Shown here piece after piece: positions 1 through 10,705 of a stretch of DNA of 64,000 bases. This DNA comes from Torymus aiolomorphi (taxonomy: Eukaryota > Arthropoda > Insecta > Hymenoptera > Torymidae), in NCBI GenBank assembly GCA_036365515.1, contig CM070877.1, forward strand, positions 54,348,475 to 54,412,474, written 5' to 3'. How positions within the stretch are numbered: the stretch's first letter is position 1; each line of letters starts with the position of its first letter. Both the position numbers and the translations under genes were made by a program. The notes beneath the pieces were generated by a model. The model saw only the letters and a list, made by a program, of their open reading frames with translations. It was not told the origin of the DNA and made no database searches.

Positions 1-286
1 CGCGCATGAGATCGTCGAGGATTAGTAATTTTTTTTTGTCATTGTCCCGTGAATAGTCGACTACCTGCGGCAGTCCCTCTCGAAACTCGATGGTAGTGGG
101 CGCGTGGGGCTTAAAGGCTGTTCGGTATACCTCCTGCCATTCGGCGTAATAAAATAATATACGGTGAAATCTAGCATCGCACATTGCCGGGAGCTGTGCG
201 AGAAAGCGCTGCACGAACAGGGTTTTCCCGCAGCCTGTGGGCTCGCACACACAGCAGGTAAACGGATGCTTCCAACGAATGTCCAT
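1..286 (-). CDS. Polinton/Maverick-type packaging ATPase, N-terminal part (open at left edge)
   Basis: The frame opens with ATG at 286-284 and runs without a stop to base 1, about 95 codons. Residues 15-22 read EPTGCGKT, a Walker A loop, and close to the edge LLILDDLMR gives a hydrophobic Walker B strand ending in DD. This order, with FVQRFL directly after the loop and a Trp-rich segment (YYAEWQEVY) before a REGLP stretch, is the pattern of the FtsK/HerA-like (A32-type) genome-packaging ATPase of Polintons and related virus-like elements. In that family it drives DNA into capsids. It lies downstream of, and on the same strand as, the polymerase remnant, which supports one element. No break is visible in the part seen; the C-terminal half is outside the window. 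Confidence 0.72.
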   Translation of the reverse strand, partial: MDIRWKHPFTCCVCEPTGCGKTLFVQRFLAQLPAMCDARFHRILFYYAEWQEVYRTAFKPHAPTTIEFREGLPQVVDYSRDNDKKKLLILDDLMR

Positions 287-763
287 GTTTTTTTCACGAG
301 GACCTCGCACACGACGAGAAAGACAAAGAGTACCACAGCTACTCGACAGCCCGACGTTTTTATAATACTCGCCTATGCAGAGCCGAGGGGCCAAAGAATA
401 TTAGCGTCAGCGGCGGGCGGGCGGCGCGCACGGCGCGGGCAGAGGATCGCTAGTCGATCGCGGGGGTGAGCGAATCATCGCAGTGGTTGCTTGGACGCGG
501 TGGCCAGCTCATGGCCGCGGGACAAGCACATTACCGCGGGGACAAGCACATTATCGCCGATAAGCACCACGAACGCGTTTTCAAGCGGTTAAAATATAAC
601 AACAATTAGAACTTTTTTTTTTATCTGTAGCAGTTGGATGACGAGAAGAAATGAATGAATTTTTTCCAAAAGAATAAATATACTTTTATTTTACTAGTTA
701 TATATTTTTACATTTATTTTACAGCAAGAACGTCGCATACAAATATATAAATTATTATTAATA
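287..763. other. Intergenic part of Polinton remnant
   Basis: No frame here looks coding. Bases 395-480 are strongly GC-rich (GGCGGGCGGGCGGCGCGC-like). Bases 600-760 are AT-rich and lie just beyond the polymerase stop, so they may hold its 3' end signals. Confidence 0.4.
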
Positions 764-3640
764 TTATTCCGCTTTGTAGCCGAAAGGGAGCGAAGTACCA
801 TTTGCAAAGTACCTTCGCTTCCTCAGCACTACAGAGCAGGATTTTTTTTCGGCGCGCGTGATGACTTCGTGTGTTCGCGTGCGCCTGATTGCATTGTAAT
901 TGAGAACGATAGGTGGCGCGTTGTCGTCCTCAAAGTACGCCGCGATCAAGCGCTCGACGCTGTCAAATTAATTTTACGCGAATTTGAACTATTTAAAGAG
1001 ATGCCTTTCACTTTACAGCACTCGACAGTCTCTTGGCTCGCAGGAACAAAGGCTCGAAAGGCATAAAATTTCGGCCCCCCGGAGATAAAGTCCGTGATGA
1101 AAGTGCCTTCGCCATAAACCTTGAGCTCATCTGTCATATTGCCGAGTAAACTACCCAGAGCAGGCCTGTATTCGTTTGGATTATTTCGATTACATTTAAA
1201 TATACACGAATCGGTGTCCATGTAGAGAACCCGCGCGGCTGTGAGTTTTTCAATAAAATTGTAAATTTCGAGACGCGCTTGCTCTGTCGTGTAAGCGGCT
1301 AATACAACACATGAGCTTCGCGCAGATTCTACGGCATCCTCTACGTAGCACCAATTCGCGTATAAGAGATTTTCGCTTACCGGCAGTACATCGAAAACCT
1401 CTTTTTCTGGTGCCGTTAACAGTCTCAGCAGGTCTTCGCGAGTTTTTACAATTTCTGTCTGCTTTAAATTAGAACGCTAACCAAACTTGCCCCAGAGTGA
1501 ATTTAAGCAGTACTTGGCAAGCGAGCGCATACCGGAATTTTTCTACAATTTTATCAGCGTCTAAGCTGATCCCTTCGTCGCGCTCGTACTCGTCAATGTA
1601 GCGCTTCTTTGACGCCGTGTCGACGGACCAGTCTGGCCAGCTGCTGGTCTGCTGTTTCAGCCGAAGGAAAGTATTTACATAATTGGCGAACAAACCGCCT
1701 TCGCCCGTGAGCTGGTCGTACTGCGTGCTCTCAAATTGCCATATCACGTAAATCTCGGTGATATTGTAGCCCAGTTCTATCGCCTTGCGCAGCTCGCGCA
1801 CAACCCATGTGCCTGTAAATTCACGATCTTCCACTTGCTCGTGATTGCAGTCCTCGTTGCGTAATTCGGCGCAAGAAGAACGGCATAGCTAGAAAATAAG
1901 GCGATTGTGCATTTTTACAGGCAGCACAGGCAGTAATAAATCACGAGGCGGTAACACACGACATTTAACTAGTCCCTCGACGCTCGCGAGATTGTTGTTT
2001 TGCCCGCCCGTTAGTGCAGTGTATTCTTCCCCGCTGTAAATACACGGATGTCCAATTGGAAAACGCCCTCTTTTACAAATATATGGGTAAAGAGAGAAAA
2101 TATCCGTATATTTTATCTCTTCGTCCGCGGTGGCTCTGTACGCGGTGACAATATTCTCTGTACGACCGCCGAAAAACACATCGCGCAGGTCAAGTGTAAT
2201 TTTACACATTATCGGATGGCTGTTGATATAGCGCACGATATCTGGTTGCTGTGCTTTTAACCGCTCAAAATCACATTCCCACATCTCGCGAACTTCGTAA
2301 CCGGCTCTCCTCATGTGTATAATTTTTTCACATGTGCTCTCGTAAGCTTGCGCGAATGTTTGATTATAACGGGTTTTTGTCGAACCACGCATATTTGGAA
2401 AACACCGCGGACAGCCGTGCCAGTAGCAGCCTTGGAATTCGAAAACAATTCCTTTGTCTGGTGCGGCGACGGCGGTGGCGGCCGGCGGTAGGTAACCATC
2501 CACTAAATAGCCCTCGGGTAAACGAAAACCGCGTGCACGTCCCGCGTGTATAATCTCGCGGCCGTTTTCACCCTCGCAACAGAGTAACCACTCTATTGAT
2601 TTTTGAGAATGTCTGTCGGCGCGTCTATAACCGTTGGGAACTATTATATCGATGGTATTCGCGGACAAAAAATTTTTTCTATATACGTACGAACACGCCG
2701 ACGCTATAGTGCACGCTGATACGAATGGATCCATATCAGACACATCTAGGAAAATTTTCCGAAATTGTATGCATGCCCACCTGAGAATTTCTACATCTAT
2801 TTGACAGTACTCGACAATCTCCTTTTTCAAGTCGAATATATAGCCCAGGCTGGTTTCACGGTGCCAGGTAAGAAAAACCTCACGATCGGCTACGCTCATC
2901 GAGTCAGGGCCATAAAATTCAACGGGCGGCAGAGGACCGACATAGTCCCGAGTGACGAGCGTGTTGAACAGATGTGGAAAATAGCCCTTTTTAACACTCT
3001 CCGGTAAATCGAAGGTCACTGGCAACGCACTTAATTTCATCTGAAAGTAATTTATGCTGTCGATGAATTTGGTGCGACCATATTTAAGCAGTGTTACATT
3101 TTGACCTGTCAAAATTACACTGGGCGAGCTATACACGGGATTCTCGGCAAGTTCTTTTAGAATGAATTGCGCGTCAAAGGCTTTGGCATTGTGGGCAGTG
3201 CATATAATTTCCGCGAAAACAGTGCTTTCCCGAATGCACAAACCTAACAGCTCTCTCACCGGGTCCCGCGTAAAAAGGAACTCGCGCACACCACATGTGG
3301 TGCAAATAATTTTTGTGTCGTCGATAGCCATGCAGTCGGTACAGACCTAACGCGCGACGCAGAGATTTGGCACGTGAAAGCGTATGTTTTGAGCGTACGA
3401 TGTGTCCTGGTGCGTCTCAAAATCATAAAAAATATACAAAAACTTTTTTGCCCCGGTCGCGTCACTTTTAATAATAGGTTGCATGAAGCATGAATCGTTA
3501 AACGGATGGTGTTTCATGCATAGCTTACAGTAACCGACACCGCACTCGTGTTGCCGCCTGAAAATATTCACGATTTTTAAACAGCGCGCGCACAGACGCA
3601 CAACGTCACAGACTTTCTTATTATTTTTAACAATACCACG
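764..3640 (-). pseudogene. PolB: Family B (protein-primed type) DNA polymerase of a Polinton/Maverick, decayed
   Basis: The gene reads right to left in several open pieces. A Cys/His-rich N-terminal zinc region (about 3601-3480, CARC then CGVGYC and CKLC) leads into exonuclease motif I FYDFET (near 3425). Later come the palm motif DIFSLYP (near 2095), a motif B region with LNSLWGKFG (near 1490), and motif C YMDTDSC (near 1220). The end, SLPFGYK (near 775), is the usual C-terminus. Together these identify a Polinton PolB, which copies the element's DNA. Breaks seen: in-frame TAG at 3347-3349, 1889-1891 and 1477-1479, a frameshift in the T-run at 1538-1542 and another near 965-985. The TAG at 1477 lies where the family normally has Gln after GKFG. 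The gene cannot make full-length enzyme by normal decoding. Confidence 0.88.
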
Positions 3641-4350
3641 TCTACAAGAAGATCGTCATCGCGGAGAAAGACGCTGATCATATTGCACAGCGCATAGCTA
3701 CAAAGTGCCTGAGCTGCAGCCACTACGTCAAGAAGGAATTGCAAAGTGTGAAAAGATATACGCGGAACGTGCAAACAGCGTACGACAGTTTGTCGGAGGA
3801 CAAGGTAGTCCTCCTGGAAGCATGGCCGAAGAACGAGCAGCAGCGTGTACGGACTCGGTGCATGAGTCGCGTGCAAATTGAAGAAACGCACCGAAATCCA
3901 TATGTATTGCGCAACCACCGAGGCCCCCACGACCACTTCGGCCACCAAGGCCCCCACCACTGCAGCCACCCCACCACTGCCACCATCACCAGCGACATCA
4001 CGCCGTATCGCCGATCGCCAGCATAGCCGCTCGACAGTATTGCCCGGACCATGGAGCAAACAAACCAAAGAATTGCCACTCTGCAGCACCGACTCACCAT
4101 CGCACACAACCGGTTGGAGCGCTACATGGTGGGTGTGAACCGCGCCACCCGTGATGTAGAAAATATTAAAGAGGAAATGCTGGTCATCGCACAGCAGCAA
4201 CAACAAGAAATACAGCAACAACAACAACAACAACAGCAGCAGCAGCGAACTAGACCGCCCGGGAACATACTGCAATTCATGCAGTACAATATTCCGTCCT
4301 CTGCGACGCAATCCGGATGGTCTGACGTGGGAGCAGTGTTGGTGCTGTAG
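3629..4350 (+). pseudogene. Unknown coiled-coil, Gln-rich coding stretch beside the Polinton polymerase
   Basis: One + frame is open from 3629 to a TAG at 4024-4026 and continues in the same frame to 4350. The first part has KCLSCSHYVKKEL, a possible zinc ribbon half, then a charged helical stretch (TAYDSLSEDKVVLLEAW). After the stop, a likely ATG at 4051 starts MEQTNQRIATLQHRL, a good coiled coil, followed by a CAR-repeat Gln run (4195-4250). Bases 3878-4026 in another frame give a Thr/Pro/Ala-rich stretch (TTEAPTTTSATKAPTT), so a frameshift could also be involved. The gene is divergent from the polymerase, consistent with a second Polinton gene block, but I do not recognise the product. Confidence 0.35.
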
Positions 4351-4815
4351 CCAATTCAGATGTGCCGCGTGCAGAAATAGACCATGCTGATGTCTCCAAC
4401 AAATAGACGCACCGCGATCGCCAACGCCGCCGTCATCACGATGACCGCTGCAGCAACACCGGCACCACCAGCAGGAACAGCAAAAAAGTGTAGCGTGCGT
4501 AGTGTGCGCAACGTGTGAAACGTCCCATATGCGATCTTATATTTACCGCAATTGTACCGACTGTGTGTGCGTGGGTGTAGTGTTGGCGCTGTAGCCAATT
4601 CAGATGTGCCGCGTGCAGAAATAGACCATGCGGATGTTTTCAACAAATGGTCACACCGGGATCGCCAACGCCACCGTCATCACGATGACCGCTGCAGCAA
4701 CACCGGCACCACCAGCAGGAACAGAAAAAAGTGTAGCGTGCGTAGTATGTGCAACGTGTGAAACGTCCCATATGCGATCTTATATTTACCGCAATTGTAC
4801 CGGCTGTGTGTGCGT
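4337..4815. repeat. Two-copy tandem repeat, 244-bp period
   Basis: Two units (about 4337-4580 and 4581-4815) share long stretches, for example CCAATTCAGATGTGCCGCG at 4351 and again at 4595. They differ by scattered substitutions. The first unit starts inside the 3' end of the Gln-rich coding stretch, so the duplication may have truncated that gene. Confidence 0.88.
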
Positions 4816-4849
4816 GTGCGTGTGCCGTATTTGTGTGTGTGTATGTATG
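4805..4849. repeat. TG/ATGT microsatellite, left flank of LINE
   Basis: GTGTGTGTGTATGTATGT borders the T-run that is the 3' A-tail of the minus-strand LINE. The matching TG tract on the other side begins at 9782. Confidence 0.85.
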
Positions 4850-5119
4850 TTTTTTTTCCGAAGAGTTGGAGAAATGCTTAATGCACTGATAGGAGCTGTA
4901 CGGGACTGCCCTCGTGTGGGACTCCCCTGGCACGGCCCAGAGCCAGGTATACCCACTAAAACTCCACCTCTTATCTTCTTAGCTCAGTATCCCCGCGGTA
5001 CAGCCGCAAAGCAATCCTTCGTGGGGGAGCGTATGCCTTCTGCCTACTCTTGTTGCATGAGGTCGTCATTTCTTGCATCTTGCAGCCCTTCCTGTACGTT
5101 TACTTCTTCCGTCTACTTC

Positions 5120-8100
5120 TTACGGCATCGTCCGGTCGTCAGCTTCGTGCCGCATCTCTCGTCTTCTTCTTCCTTCCTCGTCTTTCCTGACCTTTTTGAG
5201 TATGCTCGTAGCATAATTACTGACAGCGCTCCATCCATCCTCTGAAGTCACCATCGTCGTCATAATAGACTCGGGAGTCACTCTGATCTGGAGATAACTC
5301 TCGAGTTCTTCTCGCTCCTGTCGGTATCGCGAGCAGCCACAGAAGACGTGCTCTGCATCTTCGTTTGCATCCAAACACACTGGGCAGCTTGGAGAGTCTT
5401 CTAGCTTAAATCGGTGCAGGTAAGCTCGAAAGCATCCATGTCCGGTGAGAAGTTGTGTGACGTAGTAATTAACTTCCCCGTGTCTCCTGTCAATCCAGTC
5501 CTCTAACTTTGGTATGAGACGGTATCTCCATCGCCCCTTTTCGCTGGCATCCCATCTTGCTTGCCATACAGTCATCTTCTTCTTTCTTGCGACCTCCCAG
5601 ATTTCCCTCCGGATGTTGTCGTTTGCACATCTTCTTGCTTCGTACACGTCCTTTCTCTCCATGGCTAAGAGGTCAATGGGCGGTGTACCTGCTATGATGC
5701 ACACCGCCTCGTCCGATACCGTACGATAAGCCGAAGCCACCCTTAACGCCATTTGCCAATATACGGTAGTCATCGCTCGTGCATAGGTTTTTACCAGCAT
5801 GGCATCAGCCCATACTGAGGCCCCGTACAGCATAATCGATGCGGTTACACTGGCTAAGAGTAACCTTCTATTTTGACTTGCCCCTCCTACATTTGGCATC
5901 AATCGTGATAGGGCGGTGCCCACTTTGGCTGCCTTATCGCTCACAATTTCAAGGAGCTGTTTGAATGTCAATCTTGCATCAATGGTAATGCCTAAGTACT
6001 TGATGGTCGGTTGAGATACAATCTCATGTCCATCCACCATCAGTGTTACCGTCTCTAGCTTCTTCCTACTCGAAATCAGGATAACTTCTGTCTTGTGGCT
6101 GGCTAATTCCAGCCCTGTTTCTGTTAGCCAATCGTGTATTATACAAATTGCCTCGTCTGCTATTGTTTTAACATCTTCTATGTGTTTCGCTTCCACCACT
6201 ACAGCTATGTCGTCTGCAAATCCTATTACGGTTGCCCCTTCAGGTAGGCGTAGTCTAACTACTCCATCGTACATGATATTCCAAGTCGGTGGACCAAGCA
6301 CTGAGCCTTGGGGAACGCCTCCTGTGACTTCATAACTCTCGGTGCGATTCTCAGTGTCATATAGTAAGATTCTGTCCTTCAAATAGTTGGACATCATCCT
6401 CCTTATGTAGAGAGGCACATTTCGCTTTCGGAGCGCCTCATGTATTTTACTCCATTTCGCTGAGTTAAATGCATTTTTTACATCCTGTGTAACAACAGCG
6501 CAGTACTTCTTTGTTCCTCTTTTTCATCTGTCTCTATTTATCGCTGTTCGCGCAGTGTCAATTACCAGACCAGCTGCGTCCAGGGTAGAACGCTCCTTGC
6601 GAAAACCATACTGGTGTTCCGCCAGTCCTCCTGCGCCTTCAATAGCCTGGTCCATTCTAACGCAGAGTATGCGTTGTAGGATCTTCCCCGGTGTGTCCAG
6701 CATGCAGAGTGGTCTGTACGAGGCTGAGTCATCAGGCGGCTTCTTTCCTTTTGGCAGTAGCACCAAGCGTTGTGTCTTCCAAATAGTGGGGAATTTTCCT
6801 TCTTCGAGACATGAGTTGTACAAGTCACCAAAAACCTCTGGGTGTGCGCAGATAGCATGTTTCAATGCCATATTAGGAATGCCATCTGGGCCCGGAGCCT
6901 TCTTGTTTCCTACCCTTTTGCATGCAGCTAGCAGTTCCTCCTTTGTAATTTGGGGAGAGGCGTCCTCACTTATCCCCGCTTCGATAACACATGGTTCCTC
7001 CAGCTGTCTGGGGAACAGAGTAGTGACAATCCGGTGTAATAGTTCCGGGCACTTGGAAGGGGGTACATAGCTTCCCTTTATTTTCTTCATCACCACCTTG
7101 TACGGTCGACCCCAGGGATCCAACTCTACCTCGTCCTGTAATTCTTTAACACACCTTCGTTTGCTGTCCCAGATTTTCTTCTTGAGTTTCCGTTTAGCGT
7201 CTTTCATTTCCTGATTTTGGGCTTCCACTATTTACTGACCTCGACCAGTCTTGTAGTATTTCTTCCATGCCCGTTGCTCCTGTCTCCTAGTTCGGTGACA
7301 CTCGCTGCGGGCACTCTCGACGTCCATGTCCCACCAGTATACTGGTGGTCGCCTATGGCTGGTCACTCTTCTTGGCATAGCAGCGTCACAAGCTCTAGTG
7401 ATTATTTCCATCGCCAGTTTCGCCTTATTGTTCGCCGTTCCAGACAGCTCCATTTCTTGCAGTGCCAACAGAAACATCTCCTTGTCATAGTCCTTCGTTT
7501 TACAACCGACTCTCTTGGTCTGTACACTAACGCTGGATCCTTTTCTTGGATTTCCTACTTCCATAATTATGGCCTGGTGATCACTATTTGTGTAGTGTTC
7601 ACTCACTGCCCATGCGTCAACTGCGCCAATAAGGCAGCTACTAACATAAGTCAGATCTACCACAAACTCGGTGTCTCCTCTTCTAAAGGTGTAAGTAGAT
7701 CCCTGGTTAACTAAGACCAAATCTAAGAGCCCGAATGCTTCCAATAGTATTCGACCTCTCTGATTTGTCCTTTGACTGCCCCACTCCACAGCCCAGGCAC
7801 TGAAGTCACCTGCGATCAGTATCGGTTTCCTTCCTGCAGCATCTTGCACAAGCCGATCTAACAGATGTTCGAACTGCTCGATTGACTCATTGGGGGAAGC
7901 GTAGCAGCTGTAAATATGTATACCTGCTACCTTAAAGCGTACAAATCCTTCTTCACGGTCTATCATTTTTTCCTGAAAAGCAGTATCACCGCATGCCCAG
8001 ATCGCTGCTTTACCGGTGCTGTCCATATCCCACGATGGTTCGTCTAGATCTTTGTACTGTTCGCACACGATTGCTATATCCACCTCTGTTTCGCGGACGT

Positions 8101-8161
8101 ACTGGTTCAGTAGGTCCTGTGCAGTCGCACAATGATTTAGATTTAACTGCGCTATTTTCAT
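5120..8161 (-). pseudogene. LINE ORF2: AP endonuclease, reverse transcriptase, C-terminal zinc finger
   Basis: About 1013 codons in a single frame, broken only by TAA at 7232-7234 and TGA at 6524-6526; no frameshift is seen. The endonuclease is at 8161-7500 (LNLNHC, a CEQY with the catalytic Glu, GDFSAWAVEWGS, SDHQAI). RT follows with KAPGPDGIPN near 6890, YRPLCML, YGFRKERST, GGVPQGSVLGP near 6315, and GFADDIAVV near 6210. The C-terminus holds LLTGHGCFRAYLHRF then CPVC and EDAEHVFCGC, an R1-type finger near 5350. The endonuclease box has Ser where GDFN is usual. ORF2 makes the target nick and copies the RNA in place. Confidence 0.9.
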
Positions 8162-9435
8162 TTTTTTCGTCTATCTAGTACTGCTACTGCCGCTCGGTAG
8201 ACTGGGCATGCATAACTACCGGCAGCATGGTCCATTTTTCTTACTGCACCTTTGTCCTGGCAGAGTACGCAGCTCGGTTTGTTTTCACAGTCTCTTACTT
8301 TATGCTCTTCGGTTCCACACTTGTAACAGAGGTTACTTCGATCCTGTGTTATTGTCCAATTTTTGCCGATATATGCCCAAATTCTACACATTTATAACAG
8401 CGAAGTGGACGTGCGTTCCGCTTCATCTCTTGTATTCTGCATACTACCCAGCCTATCCTGATTTTCTGCTTTACTATCATCTCTTGAGCCATTTTTTATA
8501 GCATTTGAATGACAGCCGTCTGCGTATCACCGTATGCCTTCCGCAATGACTTTATTATCATCTCCTCAGCTGGGGATAGGTCGCTATCTTGGAACTCATT
8601 GCGTACCGCCTCTACAATGTTCTCCTTGCTAGTTAGTACATCAAGGTCCTTTATTTCAAAGACTCCTATGTCTTGTAGGGTCCTTACTTTGGTATCCTCT
8701 TCTAGCACTTCCTGTATCACTTGTCGAAGTTCCATTGCCTTCCCTTCTGCTGTGCGTTGAAGTTCCAGAAGCAGGTCTCCAGCCGCCGTCTTGCGTACCC
8801 TGTTTACGCTTTCGCCAACTACCTTCAGTTTTGGATCCGCTTTCATCTTCCTCAAGATATCAGCATATGACTCACCGTCGGCAGCCCTTATAATAAGGGC
8901 ATCCGGTCGGGTTGGTCTTGTCCGTGGCGGTCTTTGGTTTCTGGTGCCTTTTTGACTTAAGGTACCATTGTTTCCTTTGCCTTCCTCTTTATTCTTCTTC
9001 TTCCTCTTCGTCTTCCGTGTTTCAGCCACCTCTCAAGGTGTCTCTCTGGCTAGGGTAGGCGGTGGGGACTGCGTCTTTGCCGCCTTTTTCGTCTTCTTCC
9101 TGACGTGTCGTCTTCTTCTTCGTGTCCTGCAGCGGTGATGTTCTCCAACGCTTGTTAGGAGTCTGCTCCAGCTGTCTCTGGACGAAGGAGGTAGAGGTTT
9201 GGCTCTCTCGATCCTTACTACTTCTGATCTTCGACTGAGTACCTGCTTTGGTCTTCGTAAAGTCCTTTAGTTCTCTGCTAGTAGCCTTTGCCATAGTCTT
9301 CAACTCTGTGTGTATGTTTTTCTTATCCAAGATAAACGCCACCAGAGCATCGACTTTCTCTTTAAGGAGCTTTAACGACCAAGTCTCTTTATCCTGCTCC
9401 TTTCCTTGGTCTTCCATTTCGTACACTACTTCCAT
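8158..9435 (-). pseudogene. LINE ORF1 (Gag-like RNA-binding protein)
   Basis: About 425 codons from ATG 9435. The N-terminal third is charged and Lys-rich, the middle (about 8880-8500) is the conserved R1 Gag region, and the C-terminus has CCHC knuckles: CYKCVEFGH near 8380, then CYKCGTEEH and CVLCQDKG. In this family ORF1 packages the RNA and helps targeting. Breaks: a frameshift at about 9022-9029, a TAA at 8496-8498 just before the LRIGW-like segment, and a frameshift near 8370 between the first and second knuckles. The stop (8160-8158) overlaps the ORF2 ATG (8161-8159) as ATGA. Confidence 0.82.
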
Positions 9436-9781
9436 CTTTGCATCTTCGCTCGTATTTAAACCGCAGTAAGGGCCAAAAGTTTATCATCTCTATAGTGTAT
9501 GTGGCTCCCCCCAAAATCCGTGGGACTGCACCGACCACCGGGGCTTTCACCCGATCGGAATCGATGGTGGGATGAACCGCTCTACTGAGGGCACCCACTT
9601 GGGGTAATTCGTATGTCTCATTCACTACGTCCATGATTGGTTTGTGTTCGGGGTGCCTTCCCCTAGCTAGTTTTGGTCCGCCCCGGGTATTTTATTTCCC
9701 CGGTGCCCTTCATATCTGACGAGCTTTCCCCTATCCGCCACCTGGGGAGGCGCCTAATGCGAGGCTAGCCACTCGATACAG

Positions 9782-9881
9782 GTGTGTGTGTGTGTGTGCG
9801 CGCGCGCGCGTGTGTGTGTGTGTGTGTGTGCACCGCTACATGTGTGGACTTGCAGACCCTGTATGTCAAATATTCCTTTGT

Positions 9882-9920
<39 letters not shown>
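9782..9920. repeat. TG/CG microsatellite, right flank of LINE
   Basis: Two TG tracts (9782-9832 and about 9880-9919) separated by about 45 bases of unique sequence. A run of CG dinucleotides lies inside the first tract. This is the remainder of the LINE target. Confidence 0.9.
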
Positions 9921-9921
<1 letters not shown>

Positions 9922-10705
9922 CGGCTCATATATGTACATTCGCGCCAGTGTGTGTTAAATAAAAATTAATATTTTTTAATATAAAAATTATTTTTATTTT
10001 ATCCCTATCCACTTCCTCGCATCCACGCGCACCGTCACACACCAAAACTCCCCACTCCTTTCTCTACTTGTAGGCACGCATGCACAAACCCACACAGCAG
10101 TACACTCAATCCGCCCGGAGAGAGAGCACGTGCGTGACCAATATAGCGTAGTCCTAGTTCCCCACTCCTACGGCCCGTAACAGGCAGCATAGAACCACGC
10201 TCAACCTGCCCGTGGAGAGAGGAGTGGGGATAGCAGCTAGCTGAACGCTCGTGACGGGTATAGCGTAGCCTACCCCCTTCCCGTGAGGCAGGCAGCCAGC
10301 ATTGTCTCGTGTTCAAGCTGTCGGCGAAGGAGTGGGGGCGCAATGACGGATATAGCGTAAATGTAGGTGTCAGGGTACAGCGCCATGACCGCTATAGCGA
10401 GACGGTAGGTATCAGGTTACGGCGCCCTTGAGTGGGTACTTTACAGTAGCTATACAGTAGCCAACTAACAATAGGATATTAATGATTGTTTATATAAATA
10501 AACACTAATTAACTACTGTTTAACTACTGTTTATATAAACAAACACTTAAGATAAGAGATGTTTATATAAACACTTGAGTCAACGGCCCACGTGAAGATG
10601 ACACCAGAAGTGTAACCTGATACCTATCTGCCTCGCTATAGTGGTACATCTACTACTGACAATATATAGACTCTACATTTCCACAAAATTTCAACATGAT
10701 TAAAC
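9921..10705. other. Non-coding stretch with recurring TATAGCG motif
   Basis: No gene seen. The motif ATATAGCG or TATAGCGTAG recurs near 10142, 10258, 10347 and 10391, with a related copy at 10636. Two of these sit in a degenerate 45-bp duplication (TAGGTGTCAGGGTACAGCGCC and TAGGTATCAGGTTACGGCGCC-like). Bases 10463-10580 are AT-rich with several TGTTTATATAAAC palindromes. Confidence 0.5.

Larger units (their letters stand above)
4850..9781 (-). mobile_element. R1-clade non-LTR retrotransposon, Waldo-like, in a microsatellite
   Basis: About 4.9 kb on the minus strand with 5' UTR (9781-9436), ORF1 (Gag-like), ORF2 (endonuclease plus RT), 3' UTR (5119-4858) and an A-tail (T-run 4850-4857). The order, the AP-type endonuclease, the FADD RT box and the C-terminal Cys/His finger match the R1 clade. 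Both ends abut TG/ATGT repeats. Within the R1 clade, Waldo and Mino families are known to insert into (ACAY)n or (AC)n repeats, so a Waldo-like assignment is likely. Both ORFs carry a few breaks, so this copy is dead but not old. Confidence 0.85.

Noticed and set aside
1477..3349. Amber stop recoding to Gln as a functional genetic code feature
   Set aside because: Frameshifts in the same gene show ordinary decay, and neighbouring elements carry TAA and TGA stops as well.
3577..4311. 244-codon minus frame with a poly-Leu run
   Set aside because: The Leu run is the antisense of the CAR (Gln) repeat; no conserved motif, and it overlaps a better + frame.
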